A stretch of DNA of 44,110 nucleotides, taken from contig JANSXZ010000027.1 in assembly GCA_024742705.1 (NCBI GenBank), forward strand, positions 1 to 44,110, given 5' to 3'. Below, in pieces: positions 30,335 through 39,194 of this stretch (its first letter is position 1; each line of letters opens with the position of its first letter). This DNA comes from Paracoccaceae bacterium. Lineage in GTDB: Bacteria; Pseudomonadota; Alphaproteobacteria; Rhodobacterales; Rhodobacteraceae. Made by a program: the position numbers and the translations under genes. Below the pieces are notes generated by a model. The model did no database searches. It was not told the DNA's origin and saw only the letters and a program-made list of their open reading frames with translations.

Positions 30335-32422
30335 ATGGTCAAGGACAAAAGCTATACCGGACCGATTCTGGAGATCGACAAGCTGTCGATTTCGTTTTTC
30401 ACGCGGTTGCGCGAGATTCCGGCGGTTATGGATTTCTCGGTTACGGTGCAGCCCGGCGAGGCGGTGGGCCTGGTGGGCGAATCGGGCTGCGGCAAGTCGA
30501 CGGTCGCTTTGGGGGTGATGCAGGACCTGGGCAAGAACGGGCGTGTCGTCGGCGGTTCGATCAAGTTCAAGGGGCGCGACCTGGGCGCGATGAGCGACGC
30601 GGAGTTGCGCGATATCCGCGGATCGGAAATCGCCATGATCTACCAGGAGCCGATGGCATCGCTGAACCCGGCGATGAAGATCGGGCGGCAATTGATGGAA
30701 GTGCCGATGATCCACCAGGGCATGAACGAGAAGGACGCCTATGAGCGCGCCTTGCAGGTGGTCACCGATGTGAAGCTGCCCGACCCCAAGCGCATCCTGA
30801 ATTCGTTTCCGCACCAGTTGTCGGGCGGTCAGCAACAGCGGATCGTGATCGCCATGGCGCTGATGAGCGAGCCGGCGCTGTTGATCCTGGACGAGCCGAC
30901 GACCGCTCTGGACGTCACCGTGGAGGCGGCGGTTGTCGAACTGGTGAAGGATCTTGGCAAGAAGTACGGCACATCCATGCTGTTCATCAGCCACAATCTG
31001 GGCCTGGTGCTGGAAACCTGCGACCGGATCTGCGTGATGTATTCTGGCGAAGCAGTCGAACGCGGGTCGATCGAGGATGTCTTCGACCAGATGCAGCATC
31101 CCTATACCCAGGCGCTGTTCCGGTCGATCCCCCTGCCCGGCGCGGACAAGAACTCGCGCCCGCTGATCGCAATTCCCGGGAATTTCCCGTTGCCGCACGA
31201 ACGGCCCAACGGCTGCAATTTTGGCCCGCGGTGCGATTACTTCGAGGCCGGGCGCTGTGATCAGGGCGATATCCTGATGGAGCAGGTGCCGGGCAACGAC
31301 AGGCATCACACCCGCTGTCTGAAGTTCCGCGAGATCGACTGGAACGCGCCGCTGGCGCTGGCCGATACCAAGCAGAAGGGCGAAATCGGCAAGGTTGTCC
31401 TGAAGATAGACAACCTGAAGAAGTATTACGAGGTGGCCGCCAATGCGATGTTCGGCGGCGGCGACAAGAAGGTGGTGAAGGCCAACGAAACGCTGAGCTT
31501 CGAGGCGCGCGAGTCGGAAACACTGGCCATCGTGGGCGAATCGGGCTGCGGAAAATCCACATTCGCCAAGGTGCTGATGGGTCTGGAGACTGCGACCGAG
31601 GGCCAGATCCTTCTGGACAACCGGAACATCGAACAGACGGCCATCCAGCAGCGCGACACCAAGACGGTGGCCGACATCCAGATGGTGTTCCAGAACCCCT
31701 TCGACACGCTGAACCCGTCGATGTCGGTGGGGCGCCAGATCATGCGCGCGCTGGAAATCTTCGGTTATGGCGCGAACGACGCCGAGCGGCGCCAGCGGAT
31801 GCTGGAACTGCTGGACCTGGTGAAGCTGCCGCGCGCCTTTGCCGACCGGATGCCGCGGCAGCTGTCGGGCGGTCAGAAACAGCGGGTGGGAATCGCCCGG
31901 GCGTTTTCGGGCGGTGCCCGGATCGTTGTGGCGGACGAACCCGTGTCGGCGCTGGACGTTTCGGTGCAGGCTGCGGTGACCGATCTGTTGATGGAGATCC
32001 AGCGCGAGGAAAAGACCACACTGCTGTTCATCAGCCACGATCTGTCGATCGTGCGCTACCTCAGCGATCGGGTGATGGTGATGTACCTGGGCCATGTTGT
32101 CGAACTGGGCACCACCGACCAGGTGTTTTCGCCACCCTATCACCCCTATACCGAAGCCCTGCTTTCGGCCGTTCCGATCGCCGATACCAAGGTGAAGAAA
32201 CAGCATATCGTTCTCGAGGGCGATATACCCTCGGCGATGAACCCGCCGCCGGGGTGCCCGTTCCAGACGCGCTGCCGCTGGAAGTCGCAGGTGCCGGGCA
32301 ACCTGTGCGAAACCCAGGTGCCGCCGGTTCGCTTGCTTGAAGGCAACCACCAGGTGAAATGCCATCTGAGCGACGAAAAGATGGCCGAGATGGAACCGGT
32401 GATCCAGATCGCCGCCGAATGA
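30335..32422 (+). CDS. Double ATPase of a peptide-type ABC importer (DppD-DppF fusion)
   Basis: A 695-residue cytoplasmic protein with two complete ABC domains. Domain 1: Walker A GESGCGKST (48-56), signature LSGGQQQR, Walker B LLILDEPTTALD. Domain 2: Walker A again GESGCGKST (401-409), signature LSGGQKQR, Walker B IVVADEPVSALD. Each ends in the cysteine-bearing C-terminal oligopeptide-ABC motif (NGCNFGPRCDYFEAGRC and PPGCPFQTRCRWKS). It energises the two permeases upstream. No substrate-binding protein gene adjoins the operon, so the transported compound (peptide, opine, or other) cannot be named. The start at 30335 follows AGGGAGACG. Confidence 0.95.
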   Translation: MVKDKSYTGPILEIDKLSISFFTRLREIPAVMDFSVTVQPGEAVGLVGESGCGKSTVALGVMQDLGKNGRVVGGSIKFKGRDLGAMSDAELRDIRGSEIAMIYQEPMASLNPAMKIGRQLMEVPMIHQGMNEKDAYERALQVVTDVKLPDPKRILNSFPHQLSGGQQQRIVIAMALMSEPALLILDEPTTALDVTVEAAVVELVKDLGKKYGTSMLFISHNLGLVLETCDRICVMYSGEAVERGSIEDVFDQMQHPYTQALFRSIPLPGADKNSRPLIAIPGNFPLPHERPNGCNFGPRCDYFEAGRCDQGDILMEQVPGNDRHHTRCLKFREIDWNAPLALADTKQKGEIGKVVLKIDNLKKYYEVAANAMFGGGDKKVVKANETLSFEARESETLAIVGESGCGKSTFAKVLMGLETATEGQILLDNRNIEQTAIQQRDTKTVADIQMVFQNPFDTLNPSMSVGRQIMRALEIFGYGANDAERRQRMLELLDLVKLPRAFADRMPRQLSGGQKQRVGIARAFSGGARIVVADEPVSALDVSVQAAVTDLLMEIQREEKTTLLFISHDLSIVRYLSDRVMVMYLGHVVELGTTDQVFSPPYHPYTEALLSAVPIADTKVKKQHIVLEGDIPSAMNPPPGCPFQTRCRWKSQVPGNLCETQVPPVRLLEGNHQVKCHLSDEKMAEMEPVIQIAAE

Positions 32423-32438
32423 GGCCACCGTGGCCCCT

Positions 32439-32465
32439 GCCCCCGCAGCGGGCGGCGGCGGGGGC
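32439..32465. terminator. Hairpin between convergent genes
   Basis: GCCCCCGC and GCGGGGGC pair around an 11-base loop in the 48 bases between the ATPase gene and hisD stops. It could end transcription from both sides; there is no T-run on either side. Confidence 0.45.
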
Positions 32466-32470
32466 GCGGT

Positions 32471-33772
32471 TCAGTCGTTGAGCCGGGCGAGACGCGCGGC
32501 GACAGAAAGGCCGTGCGCCTCGAGGCTTTCAGAAGAGGCCAGCCGCTCGGCCGCGGGGCCGATGGCACGCAGCGCCTCGGGGGTCATCCGCGCCAGCGTC
32601 GTGCGTTTCAGGAAATCCATCACCGAAAGGCCGCTGGAAAACCGCGCCGAGCGCGCGGTGGGCAGCACATGGTTGGGGCCACCCACATAGTCGCCGATGG
32701 CCTCGGGGGTCCAGTGGCCAAGAAAGATCGCCCCGGCATGCACGCAGCGGGCGGCCAGGGCTTCTGGATCGGCCACGCAGAGTTCAAGATGTTCCGGCGC
32801 GATCCGGTTCGACAGGTCGGCCGCCTCGGCCAGATCGCGCACCACGATCACCGCGCCATTGTCGCGCCAGCTGGGCCCGGCGATGGCGTGCCTTTCGAGC
32901 GTGGGCAGACGCGTCTCGACCGCGGCGGCCACCGCTTGGCCAAACGCGGCGTCATCGGTGATCAGGATCGACTGGGCGCTTTCGTCGTGTTCCGCCTGGC
33001 TGAGAAGATCCAGCGCGATCCAGTCGGGATCGTTGTCGCGGTCGGCGATGACAAGGATCTCGGACGGACCCGCGATCATGTCGATACCGACCTTGCCGAA
33101 CACCCGCCGCTTGGCCGCCGCGACGAAGGCATTGCCGGGGCCGGTGATCTTGTCGACGGGGCGGATCGTCGGGGTGCCATAGGCCAGCGCCGCGATCGCC
33201 TGCGCGCCGCCGATGCGATAGATCTCGTCGACGCCGGAAATCCGCGCCGCGAGAATCACCAGCGGGTTGATGATCCCGTCGGGCGTGGGCACCGTCACGG
33301 CCAGCCGCCCGACCCCGGCCACCTTGGCGGGAATCGCGTTCATCAGCACCGATGAGGGGTAAGACGCCAACCCGCCGGGCACATAGAGCCCCGCCGCGGA
33401 AACCGGTGTCCAACGCCAGCCCAGCGTTGCACCCGCCGCATCGGTCCAGCTTGCGTCTGGCGGCATCTGTCGCGCGTGATAGTCACGGATGCGCGCGGCG
33501 GCCAGATCCAGCGCGGCGCGGTCCTCGGGGCCGACACGCGCGCATTCGGCGTCGATTTCATCGGCCGACAGGGCCATCGTCGCCGGCGTCAGGCTGAGCC
33601 GGTCGTAGGTTTCTGTCAACGCGATCACCGCAGCGTCGCCGCGCGCGCGCACGTCGGCGATGATGCCCGCCACGGCGTCGTCCACATCGGCGCTGTCCTC
33701 GCGCTTGGCGTTCAACAGCGCGCCGAAGGCGGTTTCGAATTCCGGGTCTTGGGTTGTCAGGAAAACAGGCAT
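32471..33772 (-). CDS. hisD: Histidinol dehydrogenase
   Basis: A 433-residue zinc enzyme catalysing the last two oxidations of histidine synthesis. Recognisable segments: SAAGLYVPGGLASYPSSVLM (near 120-140), KITGPGNAFVAAAKR, GPSEILVIAD, and the catalytic Glu-His pair in NRIAPEHLEL. The start at 33772 gives the family N-terminus MPVFLTTQDPEFETAF; frames extending further upstream run through the DUF2948 gene. It lies 47 bases after that gene, and hisI is elsewhere in the window. Confidence 0.97.
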   Translation of the reverse strand: MPVFLTTQDPEFETAFGALLNAKREDSADVDDAVAGIIADVRARGDAAVIALTETYDRLSLTPATMALSADEIDAECARVGPEDRAALDLAAARIRDYHARQMPPDASWTDAAGATLGWRWTPVSAAGLYVPGGLASYPSSVLMNAIPAKVAGVGRLAVTVPTPDGIINPLVILAARISGVDEIYRIGGAQAIAALAYGTPTIRPVDKITGPGNAFVAAAKRRVFGKVGIDMIAGPSEILVIADRDNDPDWIALDLLSQAEHDESAQSILITDDAAFGQAVAAAVETRLPTLERHAIAGPSWRDNGAVIVVRDLAEAADLSNRIAPEHLELCVADPEALAARCVHAGAIFLGHWTPEAIGDYVGGPNHVLPTARSARFSSGLSVMDFLKRTTLARMTPEALRAIGPAAERLASSESLEAHGLSVAARLARLND

Positions 33773-33819
33773 GATCTCTCCGCAGCTTGTGCCGCACATA
33801 GCGGCCCGCGCATCCGGGC

Positions 33820-34305
33820 TCAAGCCGATGATGGCGGTTCCGGCAGGTCGGGATGGTCCGGCGTCCGGCCCGAGGGCGCCTTGTAGGGGCGGGTCACATC
33901 GCGCAGCGACACATCCAGCGCCTCGACCTCGAGCCGGATCGCCCCATCGCCCGCCAGTGTCAGCATGACGACGCCGCCGGCATCCTCGCCCGGCTCGAAA
34001 GCGATCGACAACAGCGACAGCACAAAGTCGCTGTCGCGGCGATCCACCCCCTGGCTGGCCACGCCCAGCACGCAATCGATCGCCAGCACCGATTGCACCC
34101 GTTCGGCGCCCGGCGTCTTTTCTTCCCACCGGAAACGGTTCAGCAACAGGGCAAAGCGCCGGTCGCTGCGCCGCCATGTCATTTCGGTGATCGGAAACAC
34201 CGCGTCCTGCGCCAGCGCTGAAATCACGCCCAGATCGGCCGCGTCCAGCGCGCCCAGGTTCAGCGGCGCCGCCGCGCCGTCCTCGAATCGCGCGTCATCT
34301 GTCAT
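33820..34305 (-). CDS. DUF2948 family protein
   Basis: A 161-residue soluble protein of a family of unknown function found in alphaproteobacteria. Typical segments are [40 protein letters not shown] and the C-terminal [20 protein letters not shown]. The start codon overlaps the murA stop (ATGA), and hisD follows, an arrangement I recall as common in Rhodobacteraceae. Translation is probably coupled to murA. No function can be assigned. Confidence 0.88.
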   Translation of the reverse strand: MTDDARFEDGAAAPLNLGALDAADLGVISALAQDAVFPITEMTWRRSDRRFALLLNRFRWEEKTPGAERVQSVLAIDCVLGVASQGVDRRDSDFVLSLLSIAFEPGEDAGGVVMLTLAGDGAIRLEVEALDVSLRDVTRPYKAPSGRTPDHPDLPEPPSSA

Positions 34306-35570
34306 TGCGCCTTTATCCGTTCGATTTGGGCGCCCACACCGGCCAGTTTCTCGACCACATTCTCATAGCCCCGGTCCAGGTGGTACACCCGGCTCACCCG
34401 CGTCACGCCCTCGGCCGCCAGCCCCGCAAGGATCAGAGAAACCGACGCCCGCAGATCCGTCGCCATCACCGGCGCACCTTTCAGACGTGGCACCCCGGTG
34501 ACCCGCGCGGTGCCACCCTGCACATCGATTCGCGCCCCCATCCGCAGCAGTTCGGGCGCGTGCATGAAACGGTTCTCAAAAATGTTTTCCTCAAGCACGC
34601 TGACCCCTTCGGCAGTGCACAGCAGCGCCATCATCTGGGCCTGAAGATCGGTGGGAAACCCCGGAAACGGTTCGGTCGTCACATTCACCGCGCGAATGTG
34701 ATCGCCGCGCCGGCGCACACGCAGGCCGCGGTCGGTCCGGGTGACAGAAACGCCCGCTTCGTCCAGCTTGGCCGCGAAGGCCGCCACCAGTTCCATGCGT
34801 CCGCCCACCAGTTCAACCTCGCCGCCGCAGATCGCCGGCGCCAGCATGTAAGTGCCCAGTTCGATCCGGTCGGTCACCACCGGATGCGTCGCCCCATCCA
34901 GCCGCTCAACGCCCTCGATCGTCAGCGTATCGGTGCCCTCGCCTTCGATGCGCGCGCCCATCCTGCGCAGACACACCGCCAGATCGACGATCTCGGGTTC
35001 GCGCGCCGCGCCTTTCAGAACCGTGGTGCCGCGCGCCAGCGTCGCCGCCATCAGCGCGTTTTCGGTCGCGCCCACACTGGCAAAGGGAAACTCGACAACC
35101 CCGCCCTTCAGCCCTCCGGGCGCACGCGCATGGACATAGCCGTCGACCAGTTCAAGCTCGGCGCCCATCACCTCGAGCGCCTTGAGATGCAGATCGACCG
35201 GCCGCGCGCCGATCGCACAGCCCCCCGGCAGTGACACCACCGCCTGACCCAGCCGCGCCAGCAGCGGCCCCAGCACCAGGATCGAAGCCCGCATCTTGCG
35301 CACGATGTCATAGTCGGCGCGCGCCCCGTTCAGCGCGTGGCTGGACATGGCCAGCACCTTGCCATCCTGCAACGACGTCACCTCGGCGCCCAGCGATCGC
35401 AGCAGTTCGGTCATGGTCTTGATGTCGCTCAGGCGCGGTGCGTTTGTCAGCGTCAGTGGCGCATCGCTGAGCAAGGTCGCCGGCATAAGCGTAAGACAGG
35501 CGTTCTTTGCGCCCGCGATCGCGATGTCGCCCGATAGCGGGCCATTGCCCGTGACGATAATCTGGTCCAT
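34302..35570 (-). CDS. murA: UDP-N-acetylglucosamine 1-carboxyvinyltransferase
   Basis: A 422-residue enzyme of the first committed step of peptidoglycan synthesis. Lys22-Asn23 ([11 protein letters not shown]) and catalytic Cys118 in [16 protein letters not shown] are present, the latter being the fosfomycin target, so the enzyme should be sensitive. The last residues include [15 protein letters not shown]. It starts eight bases after a 54-residue basic protein gene and overlaps the DUF2948 gene. Confidence 0.98.
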   Translation of the reverse strand: MDQIIVTGNGPLSGDIAIAGAKNACLTLMPATLLSDAPLTLTNAPRLSDIKTMTELLRSLGAEVTSLQDGKVLAMSSHALNGARADYDIVRKMRASILVLGPLLARLGQAVVSLPGGCAIGARPVDLHLKALEVMGAELELVDGYVHARAPGGLKGGVVEFPFASVGATENALMAATLARGTTVLKGAAREPEIVDLAVCLRRMGARIEGEGTDTLTIEGVERLDGATHPVVTDRIELGTYMLAPAICGGEVELVGGRMELVAAFAAKLDEAGVSVTRTDRGLRVRRRGDHIRAVNVTTEPFPGFPTDLQAQMMALLCTAEGVSVLEENIFENRFMHAPELLRMGARIDVQGGTARVTGVPRLKGAPVMATDLRASVSLILAGLAAEGVTRVSRVYHLDRGYENVVEKLAGVGAQIERIKAQ

Positions 35571-35578
35571 CCGTGCGG

Positions 35579-35743
35579 TTAATCCTCTGTCGTGCCTGTA
35601 TCTTTTTCATTGCCCCCGCTGCCGTGACGGGCCCGCGCCTGCGCTTTTCGCCGCGCGAGGTTTGCCTTCAGCGCCGCCTTCAGCCGCGCATCGCGGTCAG
35701 ACGGGGATTTCGCGGCCGGTTTGCGGGGAGGAGTCTGTGCCAT
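35579..35743 (-). CDS. Small basic protein upstream of murA
   Basis: A 54-residue protein starting [20 protein letters not shown] and continuing [20 protein letters not shown]. It is strongly basic in the first 40 residues and acidic at the end ([15 protein letters not shown] tail), with one predicted helix. GGGGAGGAG lies 7-15 bases before the ATG at 35743, a strong ribosome binding site. It ends eight bases before murA, so it probably shares its transcript. Short basic proteins of this kind are often annotated next to murA in Rhodobacteraceae; no function is known to me. Confidence 0.7.
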   Translation of the reverse strand: MAQTPPRKPAAKSPSDRDARLKAALKANLARRKAQARARHGSGGNEKDTGTTED

Positions 35744-35913
35744 GCACACTGTCTACAGGACTCGTGAAAAAGGGTCCAGATTGCCCTTGCACCGCAAGAC
35801 ATTTGCGTCTACTCAGCGCGCACTCCGAAAGGAGACGCATCGCAGCCACCTCGACGGTCGCCATGCGGACGGCTCCAGTAATCTTGCGGGGCCATTCAGA
35901 CAGACGGCGCGTT

Positions 35914-35965
35914 GCTGTAGTTCCTAGGTCAGGCACGCCCTTGGTAAGGGCAGGACCGTGGGCAA
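35914..35965 (+). other. Partial tRNA-Thr-like sequence
   Basis: GCTGTAG then CCCTTGGTAAGGG repeats the first seven bases (one change) and, exactly, the anticodon stem-loop of the real tRNA-Thr 131-134 bases downstream. The spacing between the two blocks is nearly the same as in the tRNA. The D arm is degenerate and no T arm or matching acceptor 3' strand follows, so it cannot be a working tRNA. It may be a relic of a tRNA duplication or of an integration event. The rest of 35744-36044 shows no gene I can support. Confidence 0.5.
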
Positions 35966-36044
35966 AGGCAGCTGAAACAAAAGGGCTTTTCCAGAGCCCG
36001 CTTGCATCGGGGTAACGTCCGGCGCGGCTATCTGGAAAACGGAT

Positions 36045-36119
36045 GCTGTGGTAGCTCAGTGGTAGAGCACACCCTTGGTAAGGGTGAGGTCGAGAGTTCA
36101 ATCCTCTCTCACAGCACCA
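36045..36119 (+). tRNA. tRNA-Thr(GGU)
   Basis: A complete cloverleaf of 75 bases with encoded CCA. Acceptor GCTGTGG pairs with TCACAGC (one G-U), the D arm is GCTC/GAGC, the anticodon stem CACCC/GGGTG closes loop TTGGTAA with anticodon GGT, and the T arm is GAGAG/CTCTC around TTCAATC. It marks the left border of the mobile-element region. Confidence 0.96.
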
Positions 36120-36263
36120 TCCCCTCCCAGGAAATCAATTGATTACATGAAGGCTCCCAACGCTAAGCGCGTAACCCAGATTCTACCCCGACCTAGAATC
36201 GCGTCAATTTAGCTGGATTTTCTAATCGGCGGCACAACCTACCTCCTCTCGAAGTCGAGCTAT

Positions 36264-37626
36264 GCCCGAAAGTTGGTGACGGCGTGATCAGGCGGCAGGC
36301 TGAAGTTGCTTGATCCCATCGATGAAGGCAATGCCCTGAATGATCTCTGGCATGCGGTTTGAACCGTCGAGCTTTCGCCACTTGCCCTGCGCGGACATCA
36401 TCAACTTGAACGCCATTGCCAGCCCAGTTTTGCGGCTGAGGCACCCTTTGGTTTTTCCGGTACGGTGGCGCACGGTCGCAAAGGTGCTTTCGACTGGGTT
36501 AGTGGTTCGGATGTGCTTCCAATGTTCGGCCGGAAAGTCATAGAAAGCGAGCAATGCGTCCCTGTCTTTGATCAATTTGGCCACCACCTTTTCATACTTT
36601 ATGCCGTAGGTCGCAATGAAGAAGTCGAAGGCAGCATTGGCGTCAGCCTTGGTTTCCGCCTGCCAAATGTCATGTAGGTGACCCTTGGCTTTGGCCTGCA
36701 CCGATTTGGGCATGGCGTTCTGCACATTGCCGGTTTTGTGGAACCAGCAGCGCTGCTCGCAGCTGTCCCCAAACACCTCACGCAACGCAGCCCAGAAACC
36801 AAGCGCGCCATCACCGACGGCAAGATCGGGCGCGTGAGTGAGGCCGCGTCGCTTGAGGTCAAGCAGCAGTTCACGCCAGCTTTGGCGTGCTCTCGCGGTA
36901 GCCATCGGTCAACCCCAGGATTTCCTTGCGGCCTCATTCGTCCGCGCCGATCAGGACCAGAACGCATTGCTTGTCGTCCATTCTTGGTTGGAAGTAGACC
37001 CCGTCTGCCCAGACATAAACGATGCGCCGGGCGCTCAGGTCGCGCTTTTGCCAACGCTCATAATCAGCCCACCAATCTGCTTTGAGACGTGAGATCGTCG
37101 TGGACGACAGGCCAGCTCCATTCGGCCCTAGAAGCGCCGCCAGAGCTTCCTGGAAATCACCGGTCGAGATGCCCTTGAGGTAAAGCCACGGCAGCAGTTC
37201 TTCGACGGACTTGGCCTTGCGCAAATAGGGCGGCAGGATCGACGAGGTGAACCGCACTTTGTCTACCTGATCTCCGCGATCGCGCACGCGCGGCACCTTG
37301 ACAGCGACAGGGCCAATGCCAGTCATGACCTCGCGCTCAGGCAGGTGACCATGTCGGACGACCCGTGCATGTCCTTGCGGTGTCATCTCACTGGAAAACT
37401 GCGCAAGCAAAGCGCTCAGCTCTGCTTCAAGGGCCTGTTCGACAAGCTGACGCGCACCCGAACGGATCAAATCGGTCAGCGGATCAGCAGAAAATCCATT
37501 TGGATCCGGCAAGGCCGTGATGGTATCTCTCGTCGTGTGGCATATCCCTTTCTCTGCGAGAATTGACGGCGTCTTGAACACCGCCATGATATGCCGCCCC
37601 TCAGGGCCCATCACCAACTTTCAGCC
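36264..37626 (-). mobile_element. IS256-family insertion sequence, inactive
   Basis: About 1363 bp bounded by imperfect terminal inverted repeats: left GCCCGAAAGTTGGTGACGG (36264-36282), right, read inward, GGCTGAAAGTTGGTGATGG (37608-37626), 17 of 19 identical. It carries one broken transposase gene. No 8-bp target duplication is visible at the ends, so the flanks have probably been rearranged since insertion. The stretch between the tRNA and the left end (36120-36263) contains only an AATCAATTGATT palindrome (36133-36144). Confidence 0.85.
36288..37587 (-). pseudogene. IS256-family (Mutator-type) transposase, broken
   Basis: Read from Met at 37587 (MAVFKTPSILAEKG), it has the family core: VKVPRVRDRG, YLKGISTGDFQEAL, first catalytic Asp in YVWADGVYF, second in LAVGDGALGFWAAL, and Glu in NPVEST. 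It is interrupted near 36934 by an in-frame TGA directly after VLIGADE, after which the same frame still reads GRKEILGLTDGYREST. One extra C near 36887 then shifts the frame, and the rest (QSWRELLLDLKRRGLTHAPD onwards to the C-terminus) continues in another frame. Two independent lesions make it inactive; all three catalytic acids are still encoded. Confidence 0.88.
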
Positions 37627-38201
37627 ATTTCTCCTCGAAGTCTTGTCCAACGATGGAGCGCAAAAGTTCGTACAGCTCAACACGGTTAGAGCTTGAGGAG
37701 GCAGAGTGCAGCAGCTTGTCGAAGTTGACCAATAAGGCTGAGTTACGCCGGGGATTTAGAAGCAGGCAATCCGACCAAACGTCTGCATCACCTTCGATTG
37801 ACGACGCGCCTAAGATCCAGTCGTGTCGGACTTACCTTGCGTGTCAAATGGGTGCGCAACGTCTCGATACTGTGATGTGTCGGATGCTCGAAATGATCGA
37901 CTAGCGTGCGAACACTTCCTCTATTGGTGACGAATCCATCGACCAGTCCGTTCCAGCTAAGGTCGGCGAAATGCACAGGCACGCTGCTCTTGGCTGGTAT
38001 GCCATCAAAGGCTGAACCATGTGCGCGAGGGAGCCAGATCGCTCGCTGGACAAATGTTGGCTGGCGGCGATTTCTACCATTGTAAGGAGTTTTCTGGAAT
38101 CGTTTCAGAGCCCAAGTTTGATCGTCACATTGATACGTGGCATCGCTCCACAGCTGATCACAGCGCACAAGGACCCTTGGGCCGTCGATGGAGTAGCCCC
38201 C
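37627..38201 (-). pseudogene. Fragment of an unrecognised gene between two IS elements
   Basis: This 575-base stretch lies between the IS256 right end and an IS3-family stub. On the minus strand one frame is open from the stub to 37788 (GPRVLVRCDQLWSDATYQC ... HFADLSWNGLVDGFVTNRGS). A second frame is open from 37841 to the IS256 end (WILGASSIEGDADVWSDC ... LLVNFDKLLHSASSSSNRVE). Both look like protein and could be one gene with a frameshift near 37835-37845, truncated at both ends. I do not recognise the family. Alternatively only one frame was ever coding. Confidence 0.35.
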
Positions 38202-38288
38202 TGAAAGTGGTCCACCAACTGGGATAGGATATCCCTCAAATTGGAGGATCAGCGATGGCTGGCAAACGAGAGAAGCCCGAAGAGATTG
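38202..38288 (+). mobile_element. Stub of an IS3-family element (start of orfA)
   Basis: TGAAAGTGGTCCACC looks like an IS3-type terminal repeat. It is followed by GGAGGATCAGCG and an ATG at 38255 that begins MAGKREKPEEIV, the start of the orfA protein of a common IS3-family group. The frame is cut after those 12 residues by the left end of the next IS3 element at 38289. The rest of this element is absent. Confidence 0.7.
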
Positions 38289-38327
38289 TGAGCTACTCCC
38301 CATCGCTTGGACAGTTTCCGACGCGAT

Positions 38328-39194
38328 TTAAGCTACCCTCTGCCCCTGCTGGTCGGTTTCAATCTGTTTGAAGTAGACCACGGCGGGCGGCTGTCCGCCG
38401 TGGGCGGCGTGGGGCCGCTGGTGGTTGTAGAAGGTGATCCATTGGCCAACGCCGGCCTTGGCTTGCGAACCGGTCTTCCAGGCGTGGAGGTAGACGCACT
38501 CATACTTCAGCGATCGCCAGAGGCGCTCGATGAAGATGTTGTCGAGGCAGCGCCCCTTGCCGTCCATCGAGATCCGGGTTCCGATCCGTTTCAGCCGGTC
38601 GGTCCAGGCGAAGGACGTGAACTGCGAACCCTGATCGGTATTCATGATCTCGGGCGGGCCGAAGCGGTGGATCGCCTCGTTCAGCGCCTCAACGCAGAAG
38701 TCGGCTTCGAGGGTGTTCGAGATGCGCCAGGCCAGCACCTTGCGGGTGAACCAGTCCATGATGGCGACCAGGTAGAGGAACCCACGCCGCATCGGCAAAT
38801 AGGTGATGTCGGCGCACCAGACTTGGTTGGGCCTATCGACCCGCAGCCCACCAAGCAGATAGGGGTAGGTCTTGTCCCCCTTCGCGGGCTTGCTGGTGTT
38901 GGGCTTCTGGTAGATCGGCATCAGACGCATGAGCCGCATCAAACGCCGGATACGCTTCTGGTTCACAGGATGGCCCTCGTTCTGCAGGTGCCAGGTCATC
39001 TGCCGGACGCCGTAGAACGGGGTTTCCAGGAACTGCCGGTCGATCACCTGCATCAGCGCCAGGTTCATCTCGGTCTCGCCCTGTGGCGCGTAGTAGAACG
39101 ACGACCGCGAGATCGACAGCAGGCGACATTGCGCCCCGATCGACAGTGTGGGGTGGCTGCGTTCAATCATCCCGCGCCTCACTTGCCGGTCCAA
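38328..39194 (-). CDS. IS3-family transposase OrfB (integrase domain)
   Basis: 288 residues with an HTH_21-type N-terminal part (CRLLSISRSSFYYAPQGE) and an rve integrase core. The DDE triad is visible: Asp in WCADITYLPM, Asp in MNTDQGSQFTS, and Glu in DNIFIERLWRSLKYE. The C-terminal signature YNHQRPHAAHGGQPPAVVYF is complete. It overlaps the end of orfA by 16 bases in another frame; in this family the active transposase is an OrfA-OrfB fusion made by a programmed -1 frameshift. As orfA is broken, the fusion can no longer be made from the normal start. Confidence 0.92.
   Translation of the reverse strand: MDRQVRRGMIERSHPTLSIGAQCRLLSISRSSFYYAPQGETEMNLALMQVIDRQFLETPFYGVRQMTWHLQNEGHPVNQKRIRRLMRLMRLMPIYQKPNTSKPAKGDKTYPYLLGGLRVDRPNQVWCADITYLPMRRGFLYLVAIMDWFTRKVLAWRISNTLEADFCVEALNEAIHRFGPPEIMNTDQGSQFTSFAWTDRLKRIGTRISMDGKGRCLDNIFIERLWRSLKYECVYLHAWKTGSQAKAGVGQWITFYNHQRPHAAHGGQPPAVVYFKQIETDQQGQRVA

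Noticed and set aside
30020..32428. An 802-codon open frame on the minus strand
   Set aside because: Antisense to the double ATPase gene, whose motifs are complete.
35697..36101. A 134-codon minus-strand frame across the tRNA-Thr
   Set aside because: It begins inside the antisense of the tRNA and overlaps the partial tRNA copy and the small basic gene. Its N-terminus is the reverse of tRNA sequence.
36264..37626. Target-site duplications at the IS256 ends
   Set aside because: The adjoining bases do not match. CTC-TCGAAGTC-like strings occur on both sides but not in register with the ends.
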